Shown here: piece after piece, positions 36,579 to 45,575 of the stretch
Layout: each line of letters opens with the position of its first letter
How positions within the stretch are numbered: the stretch's first letter is position 1
Assembly (NCBI RefSeq): GCF_004793545.1
Contig: NZ_SRYA01000008.1
Span: forward strand, 62,001 to 126,000
Direction of reading: 5' to 3'
DNA from: Petralouisia muris
GTDB lineage: Bacteria; Bacillota; Clostridia; Lachnospirales; Lachnospiraceae
Length of the DNA: 64,000 nucleotides
Notes under the pieces: model-generated
What the model was told of the DNA's origin: nothing
Database searches by the model: none
Seen by the model: the letters and a program-made list of their open reading frames with translations, nothing else
Program-made: the position numbers and the translations under genes

Positions 36579-37280
36579 ATGGGAAAGATCAACAGAGATG
36601 TTTTGATAGAAAATTGTAAAAAGTATCTTGGCAGGCCCTATGTCTGGGGCGGTGAGAGTATGGAAGAAGGCGGGTACGACTGTTCCGGACTGCTTTACCG
36701 GGTGCTGCAGGATTCTGGATTCCAGGTGGGACGCACCACTTCCCAGGGGTATAGGGCCATAGGAAGAAAAATCCCGCTTGCCGAGAGGAAAAAAGGGGAT
36801 TTGCTGTTTTTTGGAACCCCTGAACGGGCAGTCCATGTGTCCATCTGTGATGAAAATGGGAAAATGTATGAATCGATTGGAAGATCTATTAATACCAAAG
36901 AGAATCCGGGGCTGGGCGTTACCTATTCGAACATCAGCCGCAGAAATGATATGATAGAAGTGCGTACCTTGTTTGATCAAAATGGTGAGGCGGTCACAGA
37001 CAAAGAGCCTGAAAAAGTTAGCAATTATCAGGTGGGCAAGGTGTATACTCTGCAGGCGGAAATGAAGGTGCGTACCGGGGCCGGAACCAATTACCGGGCC
37101 AAAAGCTACAGCGAGTTAACGGCCAATGGTCAGAAACATGATTCGGATCGGGACGGTGCAGTAGACGCGGGAACCAGGGTAACCTGCACAGGAGTGAAAA
37201 CCGTTGGAAAAGACATTTGGATACAAACGCCTTCCGGATGGATTGCTGCAGTTTATCAGGGAAAAACCTATATCAAATAA
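36579..37280 (+). CDS. NlpC/P60 cysteine peptidase with SH3-like domain
   Basis: A 233-residue protein. The NlpC/P60 domain (1-125) has the catalytic Cys35 in GYDCSGLLYR and His86 in AVHVSI. An SH3b-like domain (about 150-233, YTLQAEMKVRTGAGTNY, WIQTPSGWIA) follows. Such enzymes cleave peptidoglycan stem peptides, but this one lacks a signal peptide. It may be released by another route (lysis) or work on cytosolic muropeptides. GGGAGTG precedes the ATG. It is divergent from the pseudokinase gene. Confidence 0.88.
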   Translation: MGKINRDVLIENCKKYLGRPYVWGGESMEEGGYDCSGLLYRVLQDSGFQVGRTTSQGYRAIGRKIPLAERKKGDLLFFGTPERAVHVSICDENGKMYESIGRSINTKENPGLGVTYSNISRRNDMIEVRTLFDQNGEAVTDKEPEKVSNYQVGKVYTLQAEMKVRTGAGTNYRAKSYSELTANGQKHDSDRDGAVDAGTRVTCTGVKTVGKDIWIQTPSGWIAAVYQGKTYIK

Positions 37281-37290
37281 CAGTTTGCCT

Positions 37291-37326
37291 GTAAAAAGCT
37301 GTGGAAGGATTATTCCTCCACAGCTT
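37291..37326 (-). terminator. Terminator overlapping the end of the small membrane gene
   Basis: AAGCTGTGGA (37296-37305) pairs with TCCACAGCTT (37317-37326). On the minus strand the stem is followed by TTTTTAC. The minus gene's TAA lies in the loop. Confidence 0.8.
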
Positions 37327-37570
37327 CTTCTGTTTGCAGACCGCTGAGATATTCTGTCAGAGAGCTTAAATCTACTTCTGTCTGGGTGGGATTTTCCGCG
37401 TCTTTCTGGTTAAAATATCCGAAAGCGGAATATCCAACCCAGCCTACGATTACAACGCAGACAACGGTGCCGCATGCAGCCGCCGCCGTGCGCCTCATTT
37501 TCTCACGTTTCATAATCTGTTTGCGGTTTGCTTTTTCTTTTTTATACTGGTCTACTTTTTTCTGACTCAT
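37310..37570 (-). CDS. Small single-helix membrane protein
   Basis: 86 residues with a very basic N-terminus (KKVDQYKKEKANRKQIMKRE), one helix (about 28-50) and an acidic tail ending EEAVEE. I place the start at MSQKK (37570), 7 nt from AAGGAG; the ATG at 37576 is only 1 nt from that site. Topology would be tail outside. No family recognised. Confidence 0.75.
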   Translation of the reverse strand: MSQKKVDQYKKEKANRKQIMKREKMRRTAAAACGTVVCVVIVGWVGYSAFGYFNQKDAENPTQTEVDLSSLTEYLSGLQTEEAVEE

Positions 37571-37814
37571 AGCCATTCTCCTTACATTGTAATATATGAG
37601 CGGTTTTTGGCTCTTAATCTTTTACAGTATACACTATTTTTGTGAAAAAATCTTTAAAAAAAAGAAAAAAAATAATTTTTATAAAGGCGCAGGCGTGCAG
37701 TTAGTCATGGCGAGGGCTTGTCTCAGGGAATGGGCTTGGAAGAAAGGCTTGAAATTGGATAGATTTGTGTTATGATAATCTGGATGGAAAAATAAGTGGA
37801 ACAAGGAGAATTCA

Positions 37815-38663
37815 ATGAGTTTAGCAGATCATATTTTTATAGAAATGTGTCGGGACATTCTGGAGCATGGCGTCAGCACAGAGGGAGAAAAGGTGCGTCC
37901 CCACTGGGAAGACGGAACCAGCGCCTATACCATTAAAAAATTCGGAGTGGTCAACCGCTATGATTTGTCCAGGGAATTTCCGGCGATTACCCTGCGGAAG
38001 ACAGCCATCAAAAGCTGCACTGATGAAATGCTTTGGATTTGGCAGAAAAAATCCAATAACATCAAGGATTTGCACAGCCATATCTGGGATGAGTGGGCAG
38101 ATGAGACAGGCTCCATCGGCAAAGCCTATGGATATCAGATGGGAGTGAAGCATTCCTATAAAGAAGGGATGATGGATCAGGTGGACCGGGTGATTTATGA
38201 TTTGAAGCATAATCCTTTCAGCCGCAGGATTCTGACCAATCTGTATGTGCACCAGGATTTGAGTGAGATGAATCTTTATCCCTGCGCCTACAGCATGACA
38301 TTTAATGTGACTCAGAAGCCGGGACAGGAGAAGCTGACCCTGAACGGGCTTCTGAACCAGCGTTCTCAGGATGTGCTGACGGCAAATAACTGGAATGTAT
38401 GCCAGTATGCGGTGCTGATGCATATGCTGGCCCAGGTCTGCGGAATGGAAGCGGGAGAGCTGGTGCATGTGATTGCGGACGCCCATATTTATGATCGGCA
38501 TATTCCTCTGATTGAGGAACTGATTGGGCGGGAAACATATCCTGCGCCAAAATTCTGGCTGAACCCGGAGGTGAAGGATTTCTATGAATTTACAAGGGAT
38601 GACGTCAGGCTGGAAAACTATGTGACAGGCCCGCAGATTACGGATATTCCAGTGGCGGTTTAA
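37815..38663 (+). CDS. thyA: Thymidylate synthase
   Basis: A folate-dependent dTMP synthase of 282 residues. The catalytic Cys157 is in YPCAYS; the phosphate Arg is in SRRILTNL and the substrate site is in HIYDRHI. Sequence is of the longer clostridial ThyA type. TTGAAA (37749-37754) and TATGAT (37771-37776), 16 bp apart, may be the promoter; AAGGAG precedes ATG. It is followed by dihydrofolate reductase, which regenerates the folate it oxidises. Confidence 0.96.
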   Translation: MSLADHIFIEMCRDILEHGVSTEGEKVRPHWEDGTSAYTIKKFGVVNRYDLSREFPAITLRKTAIKSCTDEMLWIWQKKSNNIKDLHSHIWDEWADETGSIGKAYGYQMGVKHSYKEGMMDQVDRVIYDLKHNPFSRRILTNLYVHQDLSEMNLYPCAYSMTFNVTQKPGQEKLTLNGLLNQRSQDVLTANNWNVCQYAVLMHMLAQVCGMEAGELVHVIADAHIYDRHIPLIEELIGRETYPAPKFWLNPEVKDFYEFTRDDVRLENYVTGPQITDIPVAV

Positions 38664-38721
38664 GCTGTGGATGATGTTGGGCGGATTGCGGAACCTGTGT
38701 TTTGGATTAGGAGGACAGACA

Positions 38722-39219
38722 ATGAATTTAATTGCAGCGGCAGATAAGAACTGGGGCATCGGCATGGACAACAAATTGCTGGTGCGGATTCCCGAAGATA
38801 TGAAATTTTTTCAGAAAATGACCACTGGCAAAGTGGTAGTGGTGGGAAGGAAAACATTAGAAACCTTTCCCGGCGGACAGCCCTTGAAAAACAGGACGAA
38901 TATCGTGCTGACGGCCAATCGGAATGTTAAGATAACAGGCGCCGTTGTGGTACACAGTATGGAAGAGCTTTTGGAAGAACTGGAAAAGTACGACAGCCAG
39001 GATATCTATATTGCCGGAGGGGAGAGCGTTTACCGGCAGATGGCAGATTTGTGCGATACCGCCTATATTACGAAAATTAATTTTGAATATCTGGCGGACG
39101 TCTGGTTTCCGAATCTGGATGAAAAGGAAGAGTGGGAGCTTGTAGAGGACAGCGAAGAGCAGACCTATTTTGATCTGGAATATTATTTTCTGAAATATCA
39201 GCGGAAGAAGGCGCAGTAG
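38722..39219 (+). CDS. Dihydrofolate reductase
   Basis: A 165-residue enzyme with NLIAAADKNWGIGMDNKLLVRIPED at the active site (split family motif), VVVGRKTLETFPGG and IYIAGGESVYRQ for NADPH binding. It recycles the dihydrofolate produced by ThyA. The ATG at 38722 follows GGAGGAC; the frame from 38671 lacks a site. It lies 58 bp after thyA and 1 bp before the transporter gene. The product corresponds to DfrA/FolA in other species. Confidence 0.95.
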   Translation: MNLIAAADKNWGIGMDNKLLVRIPEDMKFFQKMTTGKVVVVGRKTLETFPGGQPLKNRTNIVLTANRNVKITGAVVVHSMEELLEELEKYDSQDIYIAGGESVYRQMADLCDTAYITKINFEYLADVWFPNLDEKEEWELVEDSEEQTYFDLEYYFLKYQRKKAQ

Positions 39220-39220
39220 C

Positions 39221-40171
39221 ATGGAAAACTTTGTGTTCAGCATCAACGTGACGATTCCGATATTCCTGGTAATGGCGTTGGGATGGGCCTTAAAGCAGAT
39301 GGGAATGCTGAATGATAATTTTGTGACAGTGGCCAACAAATTTAATTTTCAGGTGACGCTGCCTGTCCTGCTGTTTCGGGATATTTCTTCGGTGGATATC
39401 CGGGCTGTTTTTGATTTGCAGTATGTGCTGTTTTGCGCTTTGGCAAGTTCCGCCTGTTTCTGGGTAATCTGGGGCGGCGCGAAATTATTTCTGAAAGACG
39501 GTTCTATGAGAGGAGCTTTTGTACAGGCGTCTTTCCGCAGCAGTGCGGCGGTGATGGGGCTTGCCTTTATTCAGAATATTTACGGGCAGTCGACAATGGG
39601 GCCATTGATGATTGTGGGCGCGGTGCCTTTGTACAATATTTACTCGGTGATTGTGCTGACGTTTGAGGGGCGGCAAAGCCAGAATGCGGATAAGAAGGAA
39701 AAAATCAAGGAAGCCTGCATTAATATTCTGAAAAACCCCATAATTATCAGTATATTTTTAGGGCTTGCGGTTTCACTGTGCAGGATTCAGTTTCCGCTTC
39801 TGGTAGATAAAACCATAAGCAATGTGTCCCAGATGGCAACGCCGCTGGCGTTGATTACCCTGGGAGCAGGATTTGAGGGCAGAAAGGCTTTGGCAAAACT
39901 CAGGCCCACATTAGCCGCTTCTATGATAAAGCTGGCGGTGCAGCCTCTGGCATTTTTGCCCATAGCCATAGCCCTTGGATTTGATGGAGAGAAATTGATT
40001 GGGATTCTGATTATGCTGGCCTCCCCCACCACTCCAAGCTGCTATATTATGGCAAAAAATATGGGGAATGATGGGACGTTGACGGCCAGTATTGTGGTTG
40101 CGACTACGCTGCTTGCGTCTTTTACTTTGACAGGATGGATTTTTCTGCTGAAGACTCTTGGGAGTATTTGA
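39221..40171 (+). CDS. AEC-family (auxin efflux carrier-like) transporter
   Basis: A 316-residue membrane protein with about ten helices in two inverted halves. Typical family parts: FLVMALGWALKQMGML at the N-terminus, QASFRSSAAVMGLAF, PLALITLGAGFEGR and the last-third SPTTPSCYIMAKNMG. Bacterial AEC members often carry malate or other small organic anions; the substrate here is unknown. It follows DHFR without a gap, likely cotranscribed. Confidence 0.9.
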   Translation: MENFVFSINVTIPIFLVMALGWALKQMGMLNDNFVTVANKFNFQVTLPVLLFRDISSVDIRAVFDLQYVLFCALASSACFWVIWGGAKLFLKDGSMRGAFVQASFRSSAAVMGLAFIQNIYGQSTMGPLMIVGAVPLYNIYSVIVLTFEGRQSQNADKKEKIKEACINILKNPIIISIFLGLAVSLCRIQFPLLVDKTISNVSQMATPLALITLGAGFEGRKALAKLRPTLAASMIKLAVQPLAFLPIAIALGFDGEKLIGILIMLASPTTPSCYIMAKNMGNDGTLTASIVVATTLLASFTLTGWIFLLKTLGSI

Positions 40172-40294
40172 AATTATTTTTTTGGGATAAAGCATGTAGA
40201 TTCTCTGAAAGATTTATGCTAAGATAAAATCTAAGAAATAGAGATATTACGATGCGCTTGTGCAGCCGTATACGACAGCTAAGGAGGATATTTG

Positions 40295-41432
40295 ATGAAT
40301 GACATGAAGGGATGGGCATTCAGCAGTATAAAACAGATATTGGATTTCGGACACTGGTGGAAAGTGTAAATGAAAATCTGTATATTATACCAAGGTATCA
40401 GAGAAAATACCGCTGGACGAAGGAACAGGTTTCTTCCTTAGTGGAATCTTTGATTTTCGGTATGCCGATTCCTCCGATTTATACGTGCAGAAATGAAGAC
40501 AATCAGTTAGAAATACTGGATGGGCAGCAGCGGATTATGAGCCTGTTTTTTTACTATATTGGCTATTATTTGGATAATAGTAAGAACAGTTGTATTAATT
40601 TTTCGGAACTTGTGATAGATAATAGATCATTTAAGGATGCATTGATGGATCAGTTTGCATTAAAAGAGCTTCATATTGAGTTAGAGGGGGAAAAGGGAAT
40701 TCGGTAAATGTGGATTATTCTGCACTGCCTTTAGAAATGAAAAGGCGTGTGGATTATACATCCATTACTGTGATAGAGATAAAGATTGATGATAAAAAAC
40801 AGCGCTCAAAAATTTTAAGGAAGATATTTGCAAATTTAAATGCAGGCGGTACGGTATTAACATTACAAGAGCAAAGGAATGGAATATATGGCTGTGCCTT
40901 TTATGATATGTTGCAGGATTTCAACAGGCATAGCAGCATTTGGAGAAAGATATGGGGGAGGGAAGATGCAGGGGAACGTGATATGGAGGCTTTGCTGCGG
41001 CTTTGCGCATTGAGGAATTATGTCAATATTATAAAAAAGCAGAAAAGTTTTGATTTCGTAATAGAAGGGTATCAAAGTTCCTATGCAAAATTATTAGATC
41101 GGTTTTCTGAGGAGGTCATGGAGTATAATGAAAAACAGATAGCGGAATACAAAAACAGCCTGGTAAAATTTTTGGATTTGTTTAAAGTGAATGTAACGCA
41201 GTCATCTAAAGTAGCTCTATTGGAGAGTTTTTATATTGTTTATGAAAAACTGGACGTTCATAAATATATAACGCCTGCAATATATAATGACGTTTTGAAG
41301 AATCCAAAATATATTGCAAATGCAAAGCAAGGTACTGTAAAGATGAAAAGTATGAACGAAAGGTGGAAAGCAGTATATGAAATTTGGACTGGAGACGATA
41401 AATCATATCGTGAAGAAAATACATTCAAATGA
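40295..41432 (+). pseudogene. DUF262 (GmrSD-like) gene broken by frameshifts
   Basis: The 5' part (40312-40707) has the DUF262 hallmarks YIIPRYQRKYRW and LDGQQRIMS, the ParB/sulfiredoxin-like nucleotide site. It stops at TAA 40705-40707. The next frame carries on from GNSVNVDYSALP up to 41432. One base lost in the G/A run at about 40685-40697 explains this. The ATG at 40295, with AAGGAGG upstream, is in a third frame, so a second frameshift near 40310 is possible. DUF262 proteins include GmrSD restriction enzymes and other phage-defence parts. No DUF1524 nuclease segment is seen. Confidence 0.75.
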
Positions 41433-41616
41433 ACTGCCTTACGGAGACAATGTGGTCATTGGAGATAATTCTAGCGGAAAAACATTGTTATTAAAACTTT
41501 TTATCGAAATGGTAAGGAATGACCAGGCAGTATATTTCATAGATGCAGTAAACAGGGGATTTGATGTTAAGGAAGAAACATATGGATATACTAATGCCAA
41601 AGAAAAAATAATCTGA
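41377..41616 (+). pseudogene. 5' fragment of a P-loop ATPase gene
   Basis: 79 codons with a Walker A motif GDNSSGKTLLLK at about 28-39. The gene begins 56 bp inside the DUF262 frame, as in tightly coupled defence operons. Everything after Walker A that an AAA/ABC-type ATPase needs (Q-loop, Walker B) is missing, so the gene has been cut down to its start. The frame ends at TGA 41614-41616 just where the next frame takes over. Confidence 0.65.
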
Positions 41617-42311
41617 AAGCAGTTCTGGAAGAGAGTACAGATGGATATTGTATGTATTGTTTTTCAAGAATACGAGTGGATGAAAAATTATATGCTAATT
41701 TAGAACATGCGATTGAAAAGGGAAATTCTCAAAAACTGATTGATTGCGTGCCGGATATAGGGTTAACCTGCTCCGTATGCAATCAGACATTTAAGCGTAT
41801 AGGAGAAAAGAAGAGAAAAATATCGAAATCTGTTATTAATGAATATGAGAAAAATAGCAGATGTTCCCTCATAAGCCGGAAGCAATGTACGATGCCTTGC
41901 CAGGCATTGAGGGAATTGCAGAAAAGTTACAGTAGTCTGCCAGGGGCGGAAATTCTATTACAGCCAATGGGGATAAGGGGCAGCGATTCAAATGAAATGC
42001 AGGCTTTGCAGTATAATGTTATGAAGATGGAATTTGAGCCAGCAAAAAACAAGCATGCATATTCACAGAAAGAACTTAGATTTATCGAAACGCATATCTA
42101 TAGATTTCGTTTAAATGATCCAGAATACCGATCACGTCAATTGTTTGATTTTATCAGGAATGTTATTGATAACAATGGAAAAATGCCAGCCTATGAATTT
42201 AATAATTTAATTGTAAAGTTGTTTCGGGAGAAACTCTCTGGAAAGCCACGGGAAGAAGTATTAAAAATTTGTGAGAGTATTTTTGTTATTACATTTCCTA
42301 AAATGCAGTAA
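41595..42311 (+). pseudogene. HNH-endonuclease-like gene without an intact start
   Basis: Open from 41595 with a Cys pair YCMYC, then NLEHAIEKG, then TCSVCNQTFKRIGE. The order C-x2-C, EH, C-x2-C-N fits HNH nucleases of the TIGR02646/PtuB type. The first ATG at 41652 lies after the first Cys of the motif, so a protein from that ATG would lack one ligand. The coding part joins the ATPase fragment by a frameshift near an A-run at 41602-41608. A further Cys cluster (CSLISRKQC, CQAL) follows. Probably the end of a decayed ATPase-HNH pair. Confidence 0.6.
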
Positions 42312-42907
42312 TTATAATATGGAAGCTTTCATAATTCCATACGCACATCCAACAGTTTTGCCATCCAGAAGCAGTTCTTTGACCTTTTTTTGCAGGCTGG
42401 TTTCTGCAGGCAGGTTTTGGGCGTCTGTATCAACCGGAACCTGGAACAGCCATTCGATATATTCCTGATCCGCCCTGTTTTTCTGGAGGATGTTAAAACG
42501 TCTCTGGAAGGATAATATACGGGAGGTTTCAGATAACAGCGGCGTCAATACCGGTGACAGCAGCCATGAATTGCTGGTATAATGTTGGTATTCATAACCG
42601 CCGTAATATGTCTGGAAAAACATTTCATTGTGCCAATATAAATTGCTTTTGGAATATGCTGCGAAAGGTAGTGGGCATATACCCGCCGGGCACATTCTAA
42701 TTGGCAGTACAGCATCTTTATCTGATCTGTATCCTCTTCCCATATAGATTTCAAATGTTTGTAGGAAGAAGCCGCTGTCTTCATGTCCATCAATTGTTCC
42801 AGATAGAAATCAATCTGCGTGAAATCCATTTGCTCACCGGCAGCGTTCAGTTTTTGGATGATCTCAGCCTGCAGGCCAATCAGATCATATAATTCATGTA
42901 ATTTCAT
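42312..42907 (-). pseudogene. Remnant of an acyltransferase-like gene
   Basis: The N-terminal part, from ATG 42907 behind AAGGAG, reads KLHELYDLIGLQ and runs to GTMKCFSRH. These recall a Lachnospiraceae acyltransferase-domain family. The sequence then shifts frame, goes on with WHNEMFFQTYYGGYEYQ, and ends as ETSLQKKVKELLLDGK. Family members are longer, and the middle is missing or scrambled. Family naming is from memory; that the gene is broken is clear from the frame change near 42600. Confidence 0.55.
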
Positions 42908-42944
42908 ATTCGTTTTCTCCTTAGATTTTGGTGAATTGAAATTG

Positions 42945-42974
42945 AAATGGCTATGTGTTTCCACATAGCCATTT
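42945..42974. repeat. Perfect 13-bp hairpin upstream of the flagellin gene
   Basis: AAATGGCTATGTG (42945-42957) and CACATAGCCATTT (42962-42974) are exact inverted copies with a 4-nt loop and no T-run on either side. The remaining 42908-43201 holds only A/T-rich sequence and the flagellin promoter. Confidence 0.85.
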
Positions 42975-43107
42975 GTGCAATAACTCCATGGGAGTTGTTA
43001 ACGCTTTAAGCAGTCCGCTTTACAGTAGGGCTCACCATAATAGTATCATACCATATTCCTGAATATAATCAATCGCTAAGTGTATCCTGATTATTTGCCA
43101 CAATTTA

Positions 43108-43135
43108 TTGATTTCCTATAATTTTTTGGTATAAT
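43108..43135 (+). promoter_or_regulatory. Possible sigma-A-type promoter of the flagellin gene
   Basis: TTGATT (43108-43113) and TATAAT (43130-43135), 16 bp apart. I see no sigma-28-type element (TAAA, then GCCGATAA), which most flagellin genes use. Confidence 0.5.
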
Positions 43136-43201
43136 ACAAGGTAATGAGAGAACTTTCAAAAGGTATGCCTATGGCAAATAAATCTAAAAGGAGAAAATGC
43201 A

Positions 43202-45484
43202 ATGATTATTCAACATAATCTAGCAAGCATGGGGGCTTTCCGCCAATCCAAGGTTACCTCTGCCCGGAAGGCCAAGACATCCGAACGTCTCGCCAGTGGC
43301 TATCGCATCAATCGTGCGGCAGACGATGCGGCTGGCCTTTCTATCTCGCAGAAAATGCGTGCGCAGATTCGCGGCTTAAATCAGGCAAATGAGAATATAC
43401 AAGACGGCATCAATTTTGTGAAAGTTGGAGAAGGCGGAATGCAGGAGGTACACAAAATTCTCCAACGGATCCGTGAGCTGTCTGTCCAGGCAGCGAATGA
43501 TACAAATACGCTGGGGGACCGCAATGCAATCCAATTGGAGATTGATGCCCTCTCAGCAGAAATTAGCAAGATCGCATATGGCACCTCTTTCAACGGGCAT
43601 CATATGCTCTGTGGAGAAACTGCCGGAGTAGTAGGAGGTAGTGGCAGCATTGGCACGGGCTCTGTGATAGGTGGCGCCGTCTCTGATGCACTCTCCAATC
43701 GCACTACTTATGGCGGTTCTGGAAATGATTATATGGGCTCTGCTATCTGTAACCCCGATGGCACCATCGTTTTCTGCGGAAGGACAACCAGCAGTGACCA
43801 GGATCTGGATGGTGTCGGTTCAGCATCAGGAGTGCAAAGCGGATGGGTCACCAAGGTTGGGACGGACGGTGAGGTTCTTTGGACGACAAAGGTAGATAAT
43901 GCTGGAAGGGAAACTTTTAATTCCATCACTGCTACAGCAGACGGTGGATATTTGGCGGTAGGAAGCAGCAATGGGAGCCCTTTTCTGGCAAAGTTGGATA
44001 CAAATGGAAGTGTTGCATGGACATACCAGTTTCAATGCAGCGGCACAGATAACAATGCCAACAATGCATTTCTCATGCAGGACGGCAGCGGGCATGTCTT
44101 TCTCTCCATTCAGTCATTTGATGGAAATGGTATCAGGGACGGGAGAGGCAATCCTTTAGGAGGAGCGGCTCTGGGCGGCCGGGATGCAATCATGCTGGTG
44201 ATTGACCCTTCGGTCAACCCGAATGATGATTATGATGCTTTTGAGAAAAAGGCATATCGGGTCGGCGGTGATGGGAACGAACAAATTGCCCGGCTCTATC
44301 CTACCTCAGATGGTGGATACATCGGCGGAAACTATACACTCACGACGAATTTCGTGCAGAGCAATAACGATGGCAGCATCAGCAAACCGCCGGCAGATCA
44401 AATCGGAAACGGCAGCCACAGCGCCTTTATTACGAAGTTTGATAAGAATGGGGATGTGGAAAAGATATTGCGGTTCGGGGATGACCATGCCCCAGGCACA
44501 ATTCACAACAGCGGAGAAAACATCAATCAAATTATAGAGACCTCTGCCGGAGAGTATCTCGTGGTCGGAACAGCCAAGATTTCGGATACTGTGGGGACAG
44601 CTGCACCCTCCACTGACGAAACAAATGGTTCAAATATCTGGGTCATGAAGCTGGACAAAAACTTGACCCCTATTTGGAGCAGATCCTATGGAAGCAGCAA
44701 AGATGATGCTGGAGGCGTCGTTGTTGAAACAGAAAAGGGCTTTGCCATTGCCGGAAAAGTAGGCGCAATGGACAGGGATGTAACCCAAAAGCCTGGGTAT
44801 TCCGGGGAGAACGCATGGGTATTTATGATTGACAAGGACTCCGGTGATATTATTTGGGATGAAGTGCATGGCGGAAGCAGAAACGACTCTTTCAACTTCA
44901 TCTTTAAGGACGGAAACGGCGATATTCTGCTGGGCGGCAACAGCAGCTCCAATGACGGGGACATTGCAGGCAAAAACAAAGGAGACAATGATGCATGGTT
45001 TCTCAAACTGGATGGGCAGACGGGTGGAAACGCACCATCTTCCGGCGGCGGTACAGGCGGCGGGTTATCATCCGCCAAAAATGGTTTTATCTATCTGCAG
45101 GTGGGCGCATACAGCGGGAACTTCTTTCGAATTGATTATGCCGATATGCGCACCACAGCGGTCTTTGGCAAAGATGCGGTTTTGAATGTGATGAGCCATA
45201 GCGCTGCCCAAGAGGTAATCTCCTTGTGCGATCAGGCCATTGGTTATGTTTCTAAGCAAAGAAGCCGCTACGGCAGCTATCAAAATGCACTCGAGCATCT
45301 GTATGCTGCCAATGCCATTACAAGTGAGAACGTATCGGCATCTGAAAGCAGGATTGCTGATGCCGACATGGCAGATGAGATGGTGGAATTTTCACGCAGC
45401 CAAATTCTTGAGCAGGTAAATTCGGCTGTCATGGCTCAGGCAAATATGGCGAATCAGAGCGTGATGAAGCTATTACAAGGTTAA
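43202..45484 (+). CDS. Flagellin with a beta-propeller-like repeat insert
   Basis: A 760-residue flagellin. Residues 1-140 are a complete N-terminal D0/D1 half (SERLASGYRINRAADDAAGL, ILQRIRELSVQAAND) and about 630-760 a complete C-terminal half (SRIADADMADEMVEF, ILEQVNSAVMAQAN). Residues R89, L93 and E113 match the TLR5-contact positions of Salmonella FliC. Between them, about 160-610 consists of repeats of the form DGGYLAVGSS, FLAKLDTNGSVAW and YGSSKDDAGG, five to six in number, as in beta-propeller repeat proteins. A GGGGSG-type linker closes it. No signal peptide; export by the flagellar route is expected. No other flagellar gene is in the window. Confidence 0.92.
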   Translation: MIIQHNLASMGAFRQSKVTSARKAKTSERLASGYRINRAADDAAGLSISQKMRAQIRGLNQANENIQDGINFVKVGEGGMQEVHKILQRIRELSVQAANDTNTLGDRNAIQLEIDALSAEISKIAYGTSFNGHHMLCGETAGVVGGSGSIGTGSVIGGAVSDALSNRTTYGGSGNDYMGSAICNPDGTIVFCGRTTSSDQDLDGVGSASGVQSGWVTKVGTDGEVLWTTKVDNAGRETFNSITATADGGYLAVGSSNGSPFLAKLDTNGSVAWTYQFQCSGTDNNANNAFLMQDGSGHVFLSIQSFDGNGIRDGRGNPLGGAALGGRDAIMLVIDPSVNPNDDYDAFEKKAYRVGGDGNEQIARLYPTSDGGYIGGNYTLTTNFVQSNNDGSISKPPADQIGNGSHSAFITKFDKNGDVEKILRFGDDHAPGTIHNSGENINQIIETSAGEYLVVGTAKISDTVGTAAPSTDETNGSNIWVMKLDKNLTPIWSRSYGSSKDDAGGVVVETEKGFAIAGKVGAMDRDVTQKPGYSGENAWVFMIDKDSGDIIWDEVHGGSRNDSFNFIFKDGNGDILLGGNSSSNDGDIAGKNKGDNDAWFLKLDGQTGGNAPSSGGGTGGGLSSAKNGFIYLQVGAYSGNFFRIDYADMRTTAVFGKDAVLNVMSHSAAQEVISLCDQAIGYVSKQRSRYGSYQNALEHLYAANAITSENVSASESRIADADMADEMVEFSRSQILEQVNSAVMAQANMANQSVMKLLQG

Positions 45485-45488
45485 TGTT

Positions 45489-45531
45489 CCATCCTTATTA
45501 TGAAAGCCTTCGGCTTCCATAATAAGGATGG
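45489..45531. repeat. Long hairpin after the flagellin gene (first)
   Basis: CCATCCTTATTATG (45489-45502) pairs with CATAATAAGGATGG (45518-45531) and an inner AAGCC/GGCTT stem continues it around a TTC loop. Only one A and one C are unpaired. It may end the flagellin transcript or protect its 3' end; no U-tract follows. Confidence 0.85.
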
Positions 45532-45569
45532 CCATGCGGCCTGCCATCTGGCAGGCCGAGCATGATGGC
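45531..45569. repeat. Long hairpin after the flagellin gene (second)
   Basis: CGGCCTGCCA (45537-45546) and TGGCAGGCCG (45549-45558) form a perfect stem with a 2-nt gap, extended outward by GCCAT/ATGGC with a small bulge. It abuts the previous hairpin and lies just beyond the 3' end of the convergent acetyltransferase gene, so it could serve both strands. Confidence 0.85.
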
Positions 45570-45575
45570 AGTTTC

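Noticed and set aside
37821-38774. Open frame of 317 codons opposite thyA
   Set aside because: Shadow of the thymidylate synthase gene; composition rich in His, Ile and Pro, no start signal.
40295-42311. Considered as an intact new defence system
   Set aside because: The frames are broken at three places and the ATPase lacks Walker B, so it can be at most a remnant.
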